Origin: Aliivibrio sifiae
GTDB lineage: Bacteria > Pseudomonadota > Gammaproteobacteria > Enterobacterales > Vibrionaceae
DNA: 64,000 bases
Direction: 5' to 3'
Assembly (NCBI RefSeq): GCF_002954705.1
Contig: NZ_MSCO01000001.1
Span: 1,957,409-2,021,408, forward strand
Made by a program: the position numbers and the translations under genes
Shown here: piece after piece, positions 54,289-64,000 of the stretch
Layout: each line of letters opens with the position of its first letter
Numbering within the stretch: position 1 is the stretch's first letter
The notes under the pieces: model-generated
What the model was told of the DNA's origin: nothing
Databases searched by the model: none
What the model saw: the letters and a program-made list of their open reading frames with translations, nothing else

Positions 54289-55373
54289 TAAATCTTAGGC
54301 GTTTCTGTTTGTACGCCAAAGTTCTGTCCACGATGACGAACTAGATGATCCATAACCACAATCGCTAACATCGCTTCTGCAATCGGAACCGCACGGATAC
54401 CAACACAAGGATCATGACGTCCTTTCGTAATTAGCTCTGTTTTTTCACCGCTACGAGTAATCGTTTCACCCGGAACAGTAATACTAGAAGTTGGTTTTAA
54501 CGCAATGTGAGCCACAATATCTTGGCCAGATGAAATACCACCTAAAATACCACCCGCATGGTTTGAACTAAAACCTTCAGGTGTTAATGGATCACGATGC
54601 TCAGAACCACGTTGTTGAACCACTTCAAAGCCATCGCCAATCTCAACGCCTTTAACCGCGTTGATTCCCATTAAAGCATGAGCAACATCTGCGTCTAAAC
54701 GATCAAATACAGGTTCACCTAAACCAACCGGAACACCTTGTGCTACGACGGTAATTTTAGCACCAATAGAATCACCCTCTTTCTTTAGCTTACGAATAAG
54801 CTCATCAAAGGCGTCAACTTTACTCGCATCAGGACAGAAGAAGGCGTTGTTTTCAATTTCATTCCAATCAACAGAATCAATGGCAACATCACCCATTTGT
54901 GATAAGTAAGCGCGGATCTCAATACCAAACTCTTGTTTTAAGTATTTCTTTGCTACAGCACCTGCCGCTACACGCATCGCGGTTTCACGAGCTGATGAGC
55001 GACCGCCACCACGATAATCGCGTTGTCCATATTTCTGATGGTAAGTATAATCTGCATGTCCCGGACGGAACTTATCTTTAATTTCAGAATAGTCTTTAGA
55101 GCGTTGATCGGTATTTTCAATCAATAAACCAATTGAAGTGCCTGTCGTTTTACCTTCAAAAACACCCGATAGAATTTTAACTTCATCCGCTTCACGGCGT
55201 TGAGTTGTATATTTTGATGTTCCTGGTTTACGGCGATCTAAATCGATTTGTAGATCTGCCTCTGTTAATTCTAACCCTGGAGGGCAGCCATCAACAATGC
55301 AACCTAATGCCAAACCATGGCTTTCACCAAATGTTGTTACTCGAAAATGTTGTCCAATAGAGTTTCCAGCCAT
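54288..55373 (-). CDS. aroC: chorismate synthase
   Basis: Last step of the shikimate pathway; needs reduced FMN. The 361-residue product has the three family signatures: [37 protein letters not shown] and SDGRHDPC-type [23 protein letters not shown] precedes the ATG. It heads the segment that continues with prmB and smrB. Intact. Confidence 0.97.
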   Translation of the reverse strand: MAGNSIGQHFRVTTFGESHGLALGCIVDGCPPGLELTEADLQIDLDRRKPGTSKYTTQRREADEVKILSGVFEGKTTGTSIGLLIENTDQRSKDYSEIKDKFRPGHADYTYHQKYGQRDYRGGGRSSARETAMRVAAGAVAKKYLKQEFGIEIRAYLSQMGDVAIDSVDWNEIENNAFFCPDASKVDAFDELIRKLKKEGDSIGAKITVVAQGVPVGLGEPVFDRLDADVAHALMGINAVKGVEIGDGFEVVQQRGSEHRDPLTPEGFSSNHAGGILGGISSGQDIVAHIALKPTSSITVPGETITRSGEKTELITKGRHDPCVGIRAVPIAEAMLAIVVMDHLVRHRGQNFGVQTETPKI

Positions 55374-55818
55374 TACTTCCTCTGTAAATAAATTGATTCG
55401 CCACTATTAACTGACTAATAATCAGTTTTCAATAAAACCATATTGTCTTGAATCTCAGTAAGAGTAAAGCCCCTAGCAATGCTTTCTCTCTAAATTAGTG
55501 GATGCACCTTTTTCTTACTCCTAATTTTCTTTGCCATAATTATGGTTTTAAAAAACAAAAGCGGCAATTTGTGACTTTGATCCAAAAAGTAATATTAATT
55601 GATAAGACTCTCAATTTTAGGAATATCCCTTTACTGACATCGATGCTACAACGTATAATTAACACTTGATTCATTAATGAGCCAAAAACTTAAAATAAAT
55701 ACAAAGATGTTGATAAAATAAACAATTCATGGATGAAGTTTTTAACGAAAGGATAGCAAAAAATAATTGGCATCATTCCTGCTAATTACTTAATATCATT
55801 AACGATTAAGAGAAGAAA
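55374..55818. other. aroC upstream intergenic region
   Basis: About 445 AT-rich bases between divergent aroC and the 37-codon ORF. It must hold promoters for both. I see no tRNA, long hairpin or recognised operator. The stretch has no open frame of note. Confidence 0.5.
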
Positions 55819-55932
55819 ATGAAACTACTTCGTCTAGTAAAAAAAGCATTGCGTAAAAATAACATCAGCGAAAAGCAACAAACTCTTCGTAATCGTCTTG
55901 ATTTTGCCATGTCACAAAGTAAAAACGCATAA
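55819..55932 (+). CDS. small basic protein (37 aa)
   Basis: MKLLRLVKKALRKNNISEKQ... ends in SQSKNA. AAGAGAAG lies directly before the ATG and a strong terminator starts at the stop codon, which supports a real transcript. The N-terminal half is an amphipathic cationic helix. No family recognised. It could be a small regulatory or membrane-surface protein, or the coding part of a dual-function RNA. Confidence 0.55.
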   Translation: MKLLRLVKKALRKNNISEKQQTLRNRLDFAMSQSKNA

Positions 55933-55964
55933 AAAAAGCCCAATGCGAACATTAGGCTTTTTAT
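55932..55964 (+). terminator. bidirectional terminator (37-aa gene/prmB)
   Basis: A stem AAAAAGCCCAATG / CATTAGGCTTTTT (one mismatch) with a 4-base loop and runs of A and T on both sides. Confidence 0.85.
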
Positions 55965-55984
55965 CATAATTAAGTATTTCTAGC

Positions 55985-56917
55985 TTAATCGCGGTAAAGA
56001 GAAAACTCTTCAGCACAATCAAGAAGCTGCTGTTTAGTTAACATGAATACACCATGTCCACCTTCAGCAAACTCAATCCAAGTAAATGGAATTTCTGGGT
56101 ATTGCTCCATCATATGAACCATAGAGTTACCTACTTCACAGATCAAGAAACCTTCATCTGTAAGATAATCAGGTGCATTAGCAAGAATACGACGAACTAA
56201 TTTCAAACCATCAGATCCAGCTGCTAAACCTAATTCAGGCTCATGCTCAAACTCTTCAGGTAAGCTATTCATGTCTTCTTCATCCACATAAGGTGGGTTA
56301 GAAACAATAAAGTTATACTGATCTTTAGGGATATCACGCAGAAGATCTGAACGCATAGGGAACACTTGCTGCTCCATGCCATGATCTTGTACGTTTTGCT
56401 CTGCAACCATTAAGGCGTCAGTTGAGATATCAATCGCATCTACTTCTGCATTTGGGAATGCATGAGCACAAGCAATCGCAATACAACCACTGCCTGTACA
56501 AAGATCCATAATACGAGTTGGTTCTTCTTTTAACCACGGTTCAAATTGCGTTTCAATTAATTCAGCAATTGGTGAACGAGGTACAAGAACACGCTCATCA
56601 ACAAAGAACTCAAGACCACAGAACCATGCTTTATTGGTTAAATAAGCAGTAGGAATGCGCTCATTAATACGACGAACGACACGCTCAACAATACGCAAAC
56701 GCTCTGTTGAGGTTAAACGAGATTCACGAACGTGCGCAGGAACATCAATAGGTAAATACAGAGTAGGAAGAACTAATTGAACAGCTTCATCCCATGCGTT
56801 ATCTGTGCCGTGACCATAAAAAAGACCCGCAGCATTAAAGCGGCTTACCGTCCAACGTAACATATCTTGTAACGTATGAAGCTCAGAAACGGCCTCTTCT
56901 ACAAAAATCTTATCCAA
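55985..56917 (-). CDS. prmB: ribosomal protein uL3 glutamine methyltransferase
   Basis: Methylates Gln150 of ribosomal protein L3. The start is placed at TTG 56917 ([15 protein letters not shown]), which matches the E. coli N-terminus, has GGGGG 7 bases upstream, and gives 310 residues, the same as E. coli. Seen: the SAM motif [14 protein letters not shown] and the catalytic NPPYV. Divergent from smrB, 52 bases apart. Confidence 0.94.
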   Translation of the reverse strand: MDKIFVEEAVSELHTLQDMLRWTVSRFNAAGLFYGHGTDNAWDEAVQLVLPTLYLPIDVPAHVRESRLTSTERLRIVERVVRRINERIPTAYLTNKAWFCGLEFFVDERVLVPRSPIAELIETQFEPWLKEEPTRIMDLCTGSGCIAIACAHAFPNAEVDAIDISTDALMVAEQNVQDHGMEQQVFPMRSDLLRDIPKDQYNFIVSNPPYVDEEDMNSLPEEFEHEPELGLAAGSDGLKLVRRILANAPDYLTDEGFLICEVGNSMVHMMEQYPEIPFTWIEFAEGGHGVFMLTKQQLLDCAEEFSLYRD

Positions 56918-56969
56918 AATTGCCCCCAAAACAAGTTATAATACTGCTGTTAATTATTGGAATCTTAAA

Positions 56970-57503
56970 ATGAGCAAAAACGACCACCTATCAGATGACG
57001 AACTTTCGCTGTTCCGTGAAGCAGTACAAGGCTCTAAAAAGTTGCAACAGGATACCATAATCCATCAACCGAGTAAGAACTTTAGCGAGCAACAACAGCA
57101 AAGAAAATCATTAAAAGAAGGGAAAAATGAAGAGTTTTTCTTTTCTGACGAATTTGTACCACTTCTGAATACAGAAGGACCCGTTCGTTATGCCCGCGAT
57201 GATGTATCAAAATACGAAGTAAAGCGTCTGCGTCGTGGTGTTTATGTCCCTGATGTCTTTTTAGATATGCATGGAATGAAACAAGATGAAGCAAAGCGCG
57301 AATTGGGGTCAATGATCGCCTATTGTTTAAAAGAGAACATTTCATGTGCGAGTGTTATGCACGGTATTGGAAAGCACATCCTTAAACAAAAAGTGCCTTT
57401 ATGGTTAGCTCAACATCCTGATGTAATGGCCTTCCATCAAGCCCCATTAGAATTTGGTGGCGCTGGTGCTATTTTAGTTCTGCTTTCAATTCCTGATCGA
57501 TAA
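56970..57503 (+). CDS. smrB: ribosome-rescue endonuclease SmrB
   Basis: An Smr-domain nuclease; E. coli SmrB cuts mRNA between collided ribosomes. The 177-residue product has an N-terminal ribosome-binding helix region and the C-terminal Smr domain with LDMHGMKQDEAK and HGIGKHILKQKV. The DxH motif (DMH) needed for cleavage is present. Order prmB/smrB-sixA is conserved. Intact. Confidence 0.93.
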   Translation: MSKNDHLSDDELSLFREAVQGSKKLQQDTIIHQPSKNFSEQQQQRKSLKEGKNEEFFFSDEFVPLLNTEGPVRYARDDVSKYEVKRLRRGVYVPDVFLDMHGMKQDEAKRELGSMIAYCLKENISCASVMHGIGKHILKQKVPLWLAQHPDVMAFHQAPLEFGGAGAILVLLSIPDR

Positions 57504-57508
57504 AAACA

Positions 57509-57552
57509 AAAAGATCCCAAATAAGTGCAAAAAGCATGTAGGGATCTTTTTT
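57509..57552 (+). terminator. smrB/sixA terminator
   Basis: A stem AAAAAGATCCC / GGGATCTTTTT with a 22-base loop, between converging genes. Confidence 0.7.
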
Positions 57553-57581
57553 ATTAAGCCTTACTGTTCTAATACTTTATT

Positions 57582-58052
57582 CTACGGTTGCTGCAACCAC
57601 AAAAGCTCACTTTTTCCTGTTGCATGAGAAAATTCAACACAAGAAATAGCAGAAGTAGGGAACATTGGCGGCATAATTCCGGGAACAAAATCCGCCGTTA
57701 AATACCCTACCAAGGGCAAATGAGAAACAATCAAAATATTCTCAATATCTTCCACACTACCTAAAGCTTTGACATACTCCACCACATCATCAGAATCACC
57801 ATAAGGTGTTATTTCATCAGAAATTTCAACCTTAGCACCTGCTACATCCAAAATCGGCTTAATCATATGCCATGTTTGTTGGGCTCTAATGTACGGACTC
57901 ACTAAAACATAATCAAACGTAACACCATGCGTAGCGATTAGCCATTGTGCGATCTTTGCTGATTGACTCTCACCATGTGGGGTTAAATTACGCTCTTCAT
58001 CTGAAGGAGCATACGCTTCTGCTTCACCGTGACGCATTATGAATACTTTCAT
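57582..58052 (-). CDS. sixA: phosphohistidine phosphatase SixA
   Basis: A 156-residue RHG phosphatase (MRHGEAEAYAPSDEERNLTPHG). E. coli SixA dephosphorylates the nitrogen PTS protein NPr. The catalytic His of RHG and a later conserved His (SHLPLVGYL) are present. Divergent from the insulinase-family gene. Intact. Confidence 0.93.
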   Translation of the reverse strand: MKVFIMRHGEAEAYAPSDEERNLTPHGESQSAKIAQWLIATHGVTFDYVLVSPYIRAQQTWHMIKPILDVAGAKVEISDEITPYGDSDDVVEYVKALGSVEDIENILIVSHLPLVGYLTADFVPGIMPPMFPTSAISCVEFSHATGKSELLWLQQP

Positions 58053-58218
58053 TTATTCATTCTCAAATCATTACTAACCTCACAATAGTAGCAAGCAAAA
58101 CCAAAAAGAGGAAAGAGAGAGTTTGCTACTCTGTGCTATCAGCGCCATAATTGAAAAAAATAAATATAACAATAAAGGTGAAAAATCACCCCCCTATGCC
58201 TTCAAACAGGAGCACCCT

Positions 58219-60996
58219 GTGCATATTAGCCCAAATGATAAAAAACACTATCGATTCATCGAACTCGATAACAAGCTGCCAGTATTACTGATTCAAGATG
58301 ATGCAGCCCCTCGTTCCTCCGCCGCCCTTTCGGTAAATGTCGGCCACTTTGATGATCCTGAATACCGCCCAGGACTCGCCCACTTTTTAGAACATATGCT
58401 ATTTCTTGGTACTAAAAAGTACCCTAAAGTCGGTGAATTTCATTCCTTTATTAACCAACAAGGAGGATCAAATAACGCATGGACAGGAACGGAACATACG
58501 ACCTTCTTTTTTGAGATTTCACACAATGCCTTTGAAGAAGGCCTCGATCGGTTCGGTCAGTTTTTTTATGCCTCTTTATTTAACGAAGAAGCCGTTGATA
58601 AAGAAAGAAAAGCTGTCGATTCAGAATATAAATTAAAATTAAAAGACGATGTCCGTCGAATTTATCAAGTCCATAAAGAAACAGTTAATCAAGCGCACCC
58701 TTTTTCAAAGTTTTCAGTCGGTAGTATTGATACTTTAGCTGATGCTGAAGGCTCATCTATCCGAGATGAAATGCTGACTTTTTATCAACAACATTATTCC
58801 GCTGATTTAATGACTGCAGTCGTACTTGGAAACCGCCCTCTGTGTGAATTAGAGCTACTTGCAACTCAATCTTTTGGTTCTATTCCAAATCAAAATCTTG
58901 GTCATAAAGTGGTTGATGTTCCTTATGTCACCGATAAAGAACAAGGCTTCTGGATAAATATAGAGCCATTAAAAGAAGTTCGTAAATTAAGCTTAGCTTT
59001 TCATTTACCAAATCAAGATCGTTTCTACAAAACGAAACCATTAAACTATCTTGGCCACTTACTGGGCTATGAGGGTGATGGTAGCCTAATGCTTCACCTA
59101 AAAAAATTAGGCTATATTAATTCACTCACCGCAGGCGGAGGAGTCAGTGGCAGTAATTTCAGAGAATTCACTCTGGCTTACAACCTAACAGAAAAAGGAC
59201 TTGATAAAACCGATGAGATCATCAGCCTTACCTTCCAATACATTGAACTAATTAAGCAACAAGGGCTTGATGAATGGCGCTACAGTGAGAAAAAAGCCGT
59301 TTTAGAATCCGCATTCCAATTTCAAGAAAAGAGCAAACCATTAGATTTAGTCAGTCATTTAGTAATGAATCTACAACGTTACCAAGCTGAAGATGCAATA
59401 TACGCTGACTATATGATGGAAGGTTATCATGAAAATCAAATCATTGATCTTCTTGACTTGCTAACACCAGAGCAAATGCGAGTCACCTTAGTTGCACAAG
59501 GTCTAGAGTACGACCATGAGGATAAATGGTATCACACGCCTTATTCAGTTCGCCCTCTTAGCCAAAAACAAATAGCGACTTGGGATACAAAAGAACTGCA
59601 CCCTGACTTGTTATTACCAGAAAAAAACCCCTATATTTGTTATGACTTAGAGCCTCAATCATTAGAAAACATTACCGAGTTTCCAACTTTAATTGAAGAT
59701 TTACCTGGATTTAGGCTATGGCATAAACAAGAAGATGAATTCCATGTCCCCAAAGGAATGGTTTACATCGCAATTGATAGTCCCCATTCAATATCAGACC
59801 CTAGAAAAATCGTGAAGACTCGCTTATGTGTTGAAATGCTAATGGATGCATTAAGCGAAGAAACCTACCAAGCTGAAATTGCAGGGATGGGCTACAACCT
59901 TTATTGCCACCAAGGTGGCGTGACACTAACCTTATCTGGGTTCAGTCAAAAACAACCTTTATTATTAGATGTTATTTTAAAACGCTTTACGACTCGAGAA
60001 TTCAGTGCTGAACGCTTTGAGTTTATTAAAACGCAATTAATTCGTCATTGGAGTAATGCTTCCAAAGAGCGTCCAATATCACAGCTGTTTAATGCGTTAT
60101 CTGGGATTTTACAACCAAACAATCCCCCTTATCCTGTATTACTTGAGGCTCTGGAAAGTCTAGAAGCGGATGATTTACCCAACTTTGTTCAGGCCATGTT
60201 TTCTGAGTTGCATGTCGAAATGTTTGTCTATGGTGATTGGTCAAAACAACAAGCGCTTGATTTAGGTGATTCTCTCAAAAATGCATTACGCATGCAAAAT
60301 CAAACCTATGAAGAGTCTTTCCGACCTTTGATCATGCTAGGTAATTCTGGAACTTTTCAACGAGAGTTATTCTGTGATCATTCAGATTCAGCATTATTGA
60401 TTTACTATCAATCTCCAAAAGAAGATCCTCGAAGTTTTGCGCTGTATACCTTAGCGAATCATTTAATGTCGGCGTCTTTCTTCCACGAGATACGAACAAA
60501 ACAACAACTTGGTTATATGGTTGGTACCGGAAATTTACCGCTAAACAAACACCCAGGTTTAATTTTATACGTCCAATCACCTATGGCACCACCTGCTATT
60601 TTATTAGATTCAATTGATGAATTTTTAAATGCGTTTTATATGGTGCTATTAGAGTTAAATGAAGCTCAATGGCAAAGCAGTAAACAAGGATTAATTGATC
60701 AAATATCTGATCCAGATACAAACCTGCGTGGACGAGCACAACGTTTCTGGGCTTGTATTGGTAATAAAGATCAGAATTTCAACCATAAAGAACGTGTCAC
60801 TGACGATCTAAAGAGTTTAACTCGTACTGAGATGCTGCGCTTTGTGGTTGGAATATTAAAGCCACGCACAGCTAACCGGTTGATTATGCATTGCCAAGGC
60901 ACTGAGCATCAACAATATGATCGTTTAGATGTAGGCTTAGAGATTGACTCTATTGATGAATTTCAACTTAGAGCTAAAGATGTGAATCTCGGATAG
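58219..60996 (+). CDS. insulinase-family (M16) metallopeptidase
   Basis: A 925-residue M16 peptidase like pitrilysin. The start at GTG 58219 (MHISPNDKKHYRFIELDN) has AGGAG 7 bases upstream; the frame is open to 58123. The inverted zinc motif HFLEH (HxxEH) with the distal Glu in ERKAVDSEY is near the N-terminus, and three more M16 domains follow without a zinc site. There is no signal peptide, so unlike periplasmic E. coli PtrA it is probably cytoplasmic. Substrates unknown. Confidence 0.9.
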   Translation: MHISPNDKKHYRFIELDNKLPVLLIQDDAAPRSSAALSVNVGHFDDPEYRPGLAHFLEHMLFLGTKKYPKVGEFHSFINQQGGSNNAWTGTEHTTFFFEISHNAFEEGLDRFGQFFYASLFNEEAVDKERKAVDSEYKLKLKDDVRRIYQVHKETVNQAHPFSKFSVGSIDTLADAEGSSIRDEMLTFYQQHYSADLMTAVVLGNRPLCELELLATQSFGSIPNQNLGHKVVDVPYVTDKEQGFWINIEPLKEVRKLSLAFHLPNQDRFYKTKPLNYLGHLLGYEGDGSLMLHLKKLGYINSLTAGGGVSGSNFREFTLAYNLTEKGLDKTDEIISLTFQYIELIKQQGLDEWRYSEKKAVLESAFQFQEKSKPLDLVSHLVMNLQRYQAEDAIYADYMMEGYHENQIIDLLDLLTPEQMRVTLVAQGLEYDHEDKWYHTPYSVRPLSQKQIATWDTKELHPDLLLPEKNPYICYDLEPQSLENITEFPTLIEDLPGFRLWHKQEDEFHVPKGMVYIAIDSPHSISDPRKIVKTRLCVEMLMDALSEETYQAEIAGMGYNLYCHQGGVTLTLSGFSQKQPLLLDVILKRFTTREFSAERFEFIKTQLIRHWSNASKERPISQLFNALSGILQPNNPPYPVLLEALESLEADDLPNFVQAMFSELHVEMFVYGDWSKQQALDLGDSLKNALRMQNQTYEESFRPLIMLGNSGTFQRELFCDHSDSALLIYYQSPKEDPRSFALYTLANHLMSASFFHEIRTKQQLGYMVGTGNLPLNKHPGLILYVQSPMAPPAILLDSIDEFLNAFYMVLLELNEAQWQSSKQGLIDQISDPDTNLRGRAQRFWACIGNKDQNFNHKERVTDDLKSLTRTEMLRFVVGILKPRTANRLIMHCQGTEHQQYDRLDVGLEIDSIDEFQLRAKDVNLG

Positions 60997-61018
60997 CCTT
61001 TTATTTTGATGAATAGAT

Positions 61019-61056
61019 AAAAAGCCATCATAATTAGTTGATTATGGTGGCTTTTA
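61019..61056 (+). terminator. M16 peptidase gene/fadJ terminator
   Basis: A stem AAAAGCCATCATAAT / ATTATGGTGGCTTTT (one G:T) with a 6-base loop, between converging genes. Confidence 0.85.
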
Positions 61057-61107
61057 TTTTCTATTTAGATTGTAAAACGGTGGCTATATAAACGATTAAG
61101 TGTTCTA

Positions 61108-63207
61108 TTATTGAGTGAATCGGTCTCCGTATTTATCGGCATATTTCTTCATTAATACTGCTAACTTATCTTCACCTAATGCCGCCATGTAACTAAATGG
61201 TCCACCTAAGAAAGGAGGGAAACCAATCCCAAAGATAGCACCAATATCACCATCTCTTTCTGAACGAATAATGCCTTCATCCAAACAACGTTTTGCTTCA
61301 GATAACATAGGAAGCACACAGCGCATTGCGATGTCTTCTTTAGTCAACTGAGAGTGTGGTTTGATATTAAGTAGAGTGTAAATATCTTGGTCAGGCTCTT
61401 TCTTCTTACCTTTATAGATATAGAAACCACGTTTGGTTTTCTTACCTAAACGCTTATCAGCCATTAAGATTTTGAACACATCGGGGCTACGGAATCTATC
61501 ACCTAATTCAACTTCCAATATCGGCATAATTTTCGCGCCAATATCCACCCCCACTTCATCTAATAATGAAATTGGACCAACAGGGAACCCAAAATCTAAT
61601 AGTGCTTCATCAATCACTTCTATTGGTTCACCGGCTAACAATAATCGCGCCGCTTCATTCATGTATGGCGCTAAAATTCGATTAACATAAAAACCAGCAC
61701 AATCTTTTACAACTATCGGTGTTTTACCCTGTTGCTTAGCTAAAGAAACGACCGTTGAAATAGTCTCATCACTGGTGGTTTCATGGGGAATAACTTCGAC
61801 CAATGGCATTTTCTCTACCGGACTAAAATAATGTAGACCAATAATATTTTCAGGCCTTTCTGCCCTCTCGGCTATTTGGCCTATTGGAAGCGAAGAAGTA
61901 TTCGTTGCGAAAATAATATCTTCTCGCCCCTGTGCTTGCACTGCTTTCACCATCTCTTGCTTCAGAGCTAAATCTTCAAAAACAGCTTCAACCACAACAT
62001 CTAATTTTTTAAAGCCACTAAAATCTGTCACGCCCGTAAGTTGCAACATCTGCTGCTGTAACTTAGCTTTGGTTACTATTCGACGTTTTCTTAATTTATC
62101 TAAGCGCTGGTAATGATATTGGTATGCGTTTAGCAGGCCATCATTACTGATATCTTTAATAATGACATTCTTCTTCGCTTTTACGATAGATACGTGAGCA
62201 ATCCCTCCCCCCATTAAGCCGCCACCTAGCACACCAACATGATTAATTACTTTTGGTTCGGCATCACTGCCTTTTTCTTTTTTCATTTCAGTCATAGCAA
62301 AAAATAAAGATCGCAATGCTGCAGATTCTGGAGTCATCGCTAACTTGCCAAATTGAGCAGCTTCTCGCTGTAGACCTTTTTTGATGCCTTTATCTAGCCC
62401 ATATTCAATGCTATCTAAAATTGCCGCAATCGCAGGGTAATTACCTCGTGCTTTTTTTTGAGCTTGTTTTTCAGCTTGAGAAAAAATAACATTGCGACCA
62501 ATTGGGTTTCTCGATATTCCCCACTCTTTGACATCTACTTTATTTTTGGATTTTTTCTTTAATGCAAACTCCGCGGCAGTTCGAGATAAAATAGACAAAG
62601 GAACTGAAGTATTAACAACGCCCAGTTTCTCTGCTTTTTTCGGTCGTAATTGCTTACCTGTAAGAATGATATCTAAACTGGCTAGCAAACCGATTAATCT
62701 TGGTAATCTTTGTGTTCCACCTGATCCGGGAAGCAAACCCAATTGAACCTCAGGCAAACCTAACTTAGTTTTATTGTCATCACTACATATTCGATAATCA
62801 CACGCCAACGCTAATTCAAGTCCACCACCTAAACACGGGCCATGAATAGCAGCGACAGTCGCAAATGGTAAATCTTCGATACGCTGGAACAGTTGTTGAC
62901 CTTTTTCAGCCAACACTTGAGCTTCTGCCGCGCTTTGACAACTCGCTATCATGCTGATGTCTGCACCTGCTATAAAACTATCAGGCTTACCAGATTGAAT
63001 GACTAAGCCTTTAATCTCTTTTTGCTGTGCTTCGATCTCATCCAATACTTGTGAGACTTGCTCTGCGAATTCAGCTTTTAAGGTATTCATTTTTTCATCG
63101 ATGACATCAATGGTCAGCCAAGCAATATTTTGCTCATCTTTATGCCATACAAATGCGCTGGTATTTTCAACAAGTTCCATCGATTTATGTTCTTTTGCTA
63201 CACTCAT
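61108..63207 (-). CDS. fadJ: fatty acid oxidation complex alpha subunit FadJ
   Basis: A bifunctional enoyl-CoA hydratase and 3-hydroxyacyl-CoA dehydrogenase. The 699-residue product has an N-terminal crotonase domain ([33 protein letters not shown]) and a C-terminal dehydrogenase ([17 protein letters not shown] site, [24 protein letters not shown]). It starts in a one-base overlap with the fadI stop, so the two are translationally coupled. With FadI it forms the anaerobic-type beta-oxidation complex. Confidence 0.95.
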   Translation of the reverse strand: MSVAKEHKSMELVENTSAFVWHKDEQNIAWLTIDVIDEKMNTLKAEFAEQVSQVLDEIEAQQKEIKGLVIQSGKPDSFIAGADISMIASCQSAAEAQVLAEKGQQLFQRIEDLPFATVAAIHGPCLGGGLELALACDYRICSDDNKTKLGLPEVQLGLLPGSGGTQRLPRLIGLLASLDIILTGKQLRPKKAEKLGVVNTSVPLSILSRTAAEFALKKKSKNKVDVKEWGISRNPIGRNVIFSQAEKQAQKKARGNYPAIAAILDSIEYGLDKGIKKGLQREAAQFGKLAMTPESAALRSLFFAMTEMKKEKGSDAEPKVINHVGVLGGGLMGGGIAHVSIVKAKKNVIIKDISNDGLLNAYQYHYQRLDKLRKRRIVTKAKLQQQMLQLTGVTDFSGFKKLDVVVEAVFEDLALKQEMVKAVQAQGREDIIFATNTSSLPIGQIAERAERPENIIGLHYFSPVEKMPLVEVIPHETTSDETISTVVSLAKQQGKTPIVVKDCAGFYVNRILAPYMNEAARLLLAGEPIEVIDEALLDFGFPVGPISLLDEVGVDIGAKIMPILEVELGDRFRSPDVFKILMADKRLGKKTKRGFYIYKGKKKEPDQDIYTLLNIKPHSQLTKEDIAMRCVLPMLSEAKRCLDEGIIRSERDGDIGAIFGIGFPPFLGGPFSYMAALGEDKLAVLMKKYADKYGDRFTQ

Positions 63208-64000
63208 TATTCAACCTCCAATACCATCGCTGCACCTAAACCACCAGCCGCGCATGCTGTATTTAGCCCAAGCCCCCCACCACGACGTTTTAGTTCTCGC
63301 AATGTTTGAATAATCATCCTTGCCCCTGTGGCCGCAAATGGATGACCGTAGGCAATAGAACCGCCAAGTACATTGAATTTATCCATATCAACTTCACCAA
63401 TGGCTTTATCTCGCCCTAAGCATTCTTTAGCAAATTTATCAGACGAAAACATTTTTACGTTCGATAAAGTCTGCGCTGCAAAGGCTTCATGCATATCAAT
63501 CAAGGTTAAGTCAGACAGTGAAATACCGGCTTTATCAAGTGCCATTGGTGTAGCATAAGACGGCCCCATCAACATATCGTGATGTACGTCTATGGCACTA
63601 AAAGCAAAAGATCGAATATAACCAAGTGGTTCATAACCTAATTCTTTCGCTCGCTTTTCACTCATTAATAGCAATGCAGCTCCACCGTCTGTTAACGGTG
63701 TACTGTTCGCTGCTGTAACTGAACCATATTTACGATCAAAGGCTGGTCGAAGTTTTGCGTAACTCGCAAGATCAGAGTCATGACGAATATTATTGTCTTG
63801 ATCTAACCATGTTTTATAAGGTTCTGGAAATGCGGTCATTACCTCATCTTGTATCAATCCACCTTTCCACGCTTTAGCCGCTAAAGAATGGGAACGATGA
63901 GCTAATGCATCTTGTTCTTCACGCGTGATCCCGTGACTTTTTGCCATTTGTTCGGCCGTTTGTCCCATTGAAATACCAGTAGAATATTCAGCGACTGCTG
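63207..64000 (-). CDS. fadI: 3-ketoacyl-CoA thiolase FadI (partial)
   Basis: The C-terminal 263 residues of a thiolase; the 5' part lies beyond the right edge. Present: [13 protein letters not shown], the catalytic His in [17 protein letters not shown] and the second catalytic Cys in [13 protein letters not shown]. The acylated Cys of the N-terminal half is outside the window. Upstream partner of fadJ. Confidence 0.95.
   Translation of the reverse strand, partial: AVAEYSTGISMGQTAEQMAKSHGITREEQDALAHRSHSLAAKAWKGGLIQDEVMTAFPEPYKTWLDQDNNIRHDSDLASYAKLRPAFDRKYGSVTAANSTPLTDGGAALLLMSEKRAKELGYEPLGYIRSFAFSAIDVHHDMLMGPSYATPMALDKAGISLSDLTLIDMHEAFAAQTLSNVKMFSSDKFAKECLGRDKAIGEVDMDKFNVLGGSIAYGHPFAATGARMIIQTLRELKRRGGGLGLNTACAAGGLGAAMVLEVE

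Noticed and set aside
55561-55640. TTGATCCAAAAAG and TTGATAAGACTCTCAA as FNR sites upstream of the 37-residue gene
   Set aside because: Spacing and right half-sites do not fit TTGAT-N4-ATCAA.

Overview
The window is chromosomal DNA from a low-GC gammaproteobacterium of the Vibrionaceae, most like Aliivibrio. The support is (i) near-full-length matches to vibrio/enterobacterial housekeeping proteins, (ii) vibrio/enterobacterial gene orders (udk/apbC/metG, cmk-rpsA-ihfB-lapAB, aat-bpt-infA/clpA-clpS/cspD, folD with tRNA-Arg, mnmA-hflD-purB, aroC-prmB-smrB-sixA-fadJ-fadI), (iii) a monomeric isocitrate dehydrogenase and (iv) AT-rich intergenic DNA. The genus is an inference; no 16S gene is present. 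No prophage, integron, CRISPR array, IS element or defence island is visible.

Layout. 0-9.4 kb: nucleotide salvage (udk), Fe-S carrier (apbC), metG, pyrF, the LPS-regulating pair lapAB, ihfB, rpsA and cmk. 9.5-16 kb: aroA, then a compact bacterial N-degron set (aat and bpt transferases, clpS adaptor, clpA unfoldase) with infA and cspD. 16-27.6 kb: a DUF4136 lipoprotein, selO, tRNA-Arg(UCU), folD with a PurR-like operator, the stress trio prkA-yeaH-spoVR, monomeric icd and rluE. 27.6-33.2 kb: small proteins, a DUF1971 (YeaR-like) gene, a deletion scar joining 5'-truncated fpr and norR, then mnmA-hflD-purB. 33-43 kb is the accessory and decaying part: an AraC regulator, a frameshifted lipoprotein, a chemoreceptor, a heavily deleted tctCBA tricarboxylate transporter, and remnants of a CitAB/DcuSR-type two-component system; intact rhlE-like, patatin and ybaK genes lie among them. 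43-52 kb: fhs, yfbU, an OmpU-like porin, rlmA, a small beta-barrel protein, clcA, lpxM and a HIT protein. 52-64 kb: yfcL/epmC, MgtC-like and TRIC-like membrane proteins, aroC, a 37-residue basic ORF, prmB, smrB, sixA, an insulinase-family protease and fadJ-fadI (fadI runs off the right edge).

The main observation is reductive decay rather than a new system. The deletion at fpr/norR removes the NO-sensing and most ATPase parts of NorR. The tct locus carries at least three deletions plus an inferred homopolymer frameshift. A CitB-type regulator 3 kb away has a frameshift and two in-frame stops. Together these suggest loss of NO-responsive regulation and of tricarboxylate sensing and uptake. Several short regulatory palindromes (an exact FNR-type box upstream of clcA, a PurR-like box upstream of folD, CRP/FNR-like sites near outer-membrane protein genes) are testable. 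I found no convincing previously undescribed multi-gene system.
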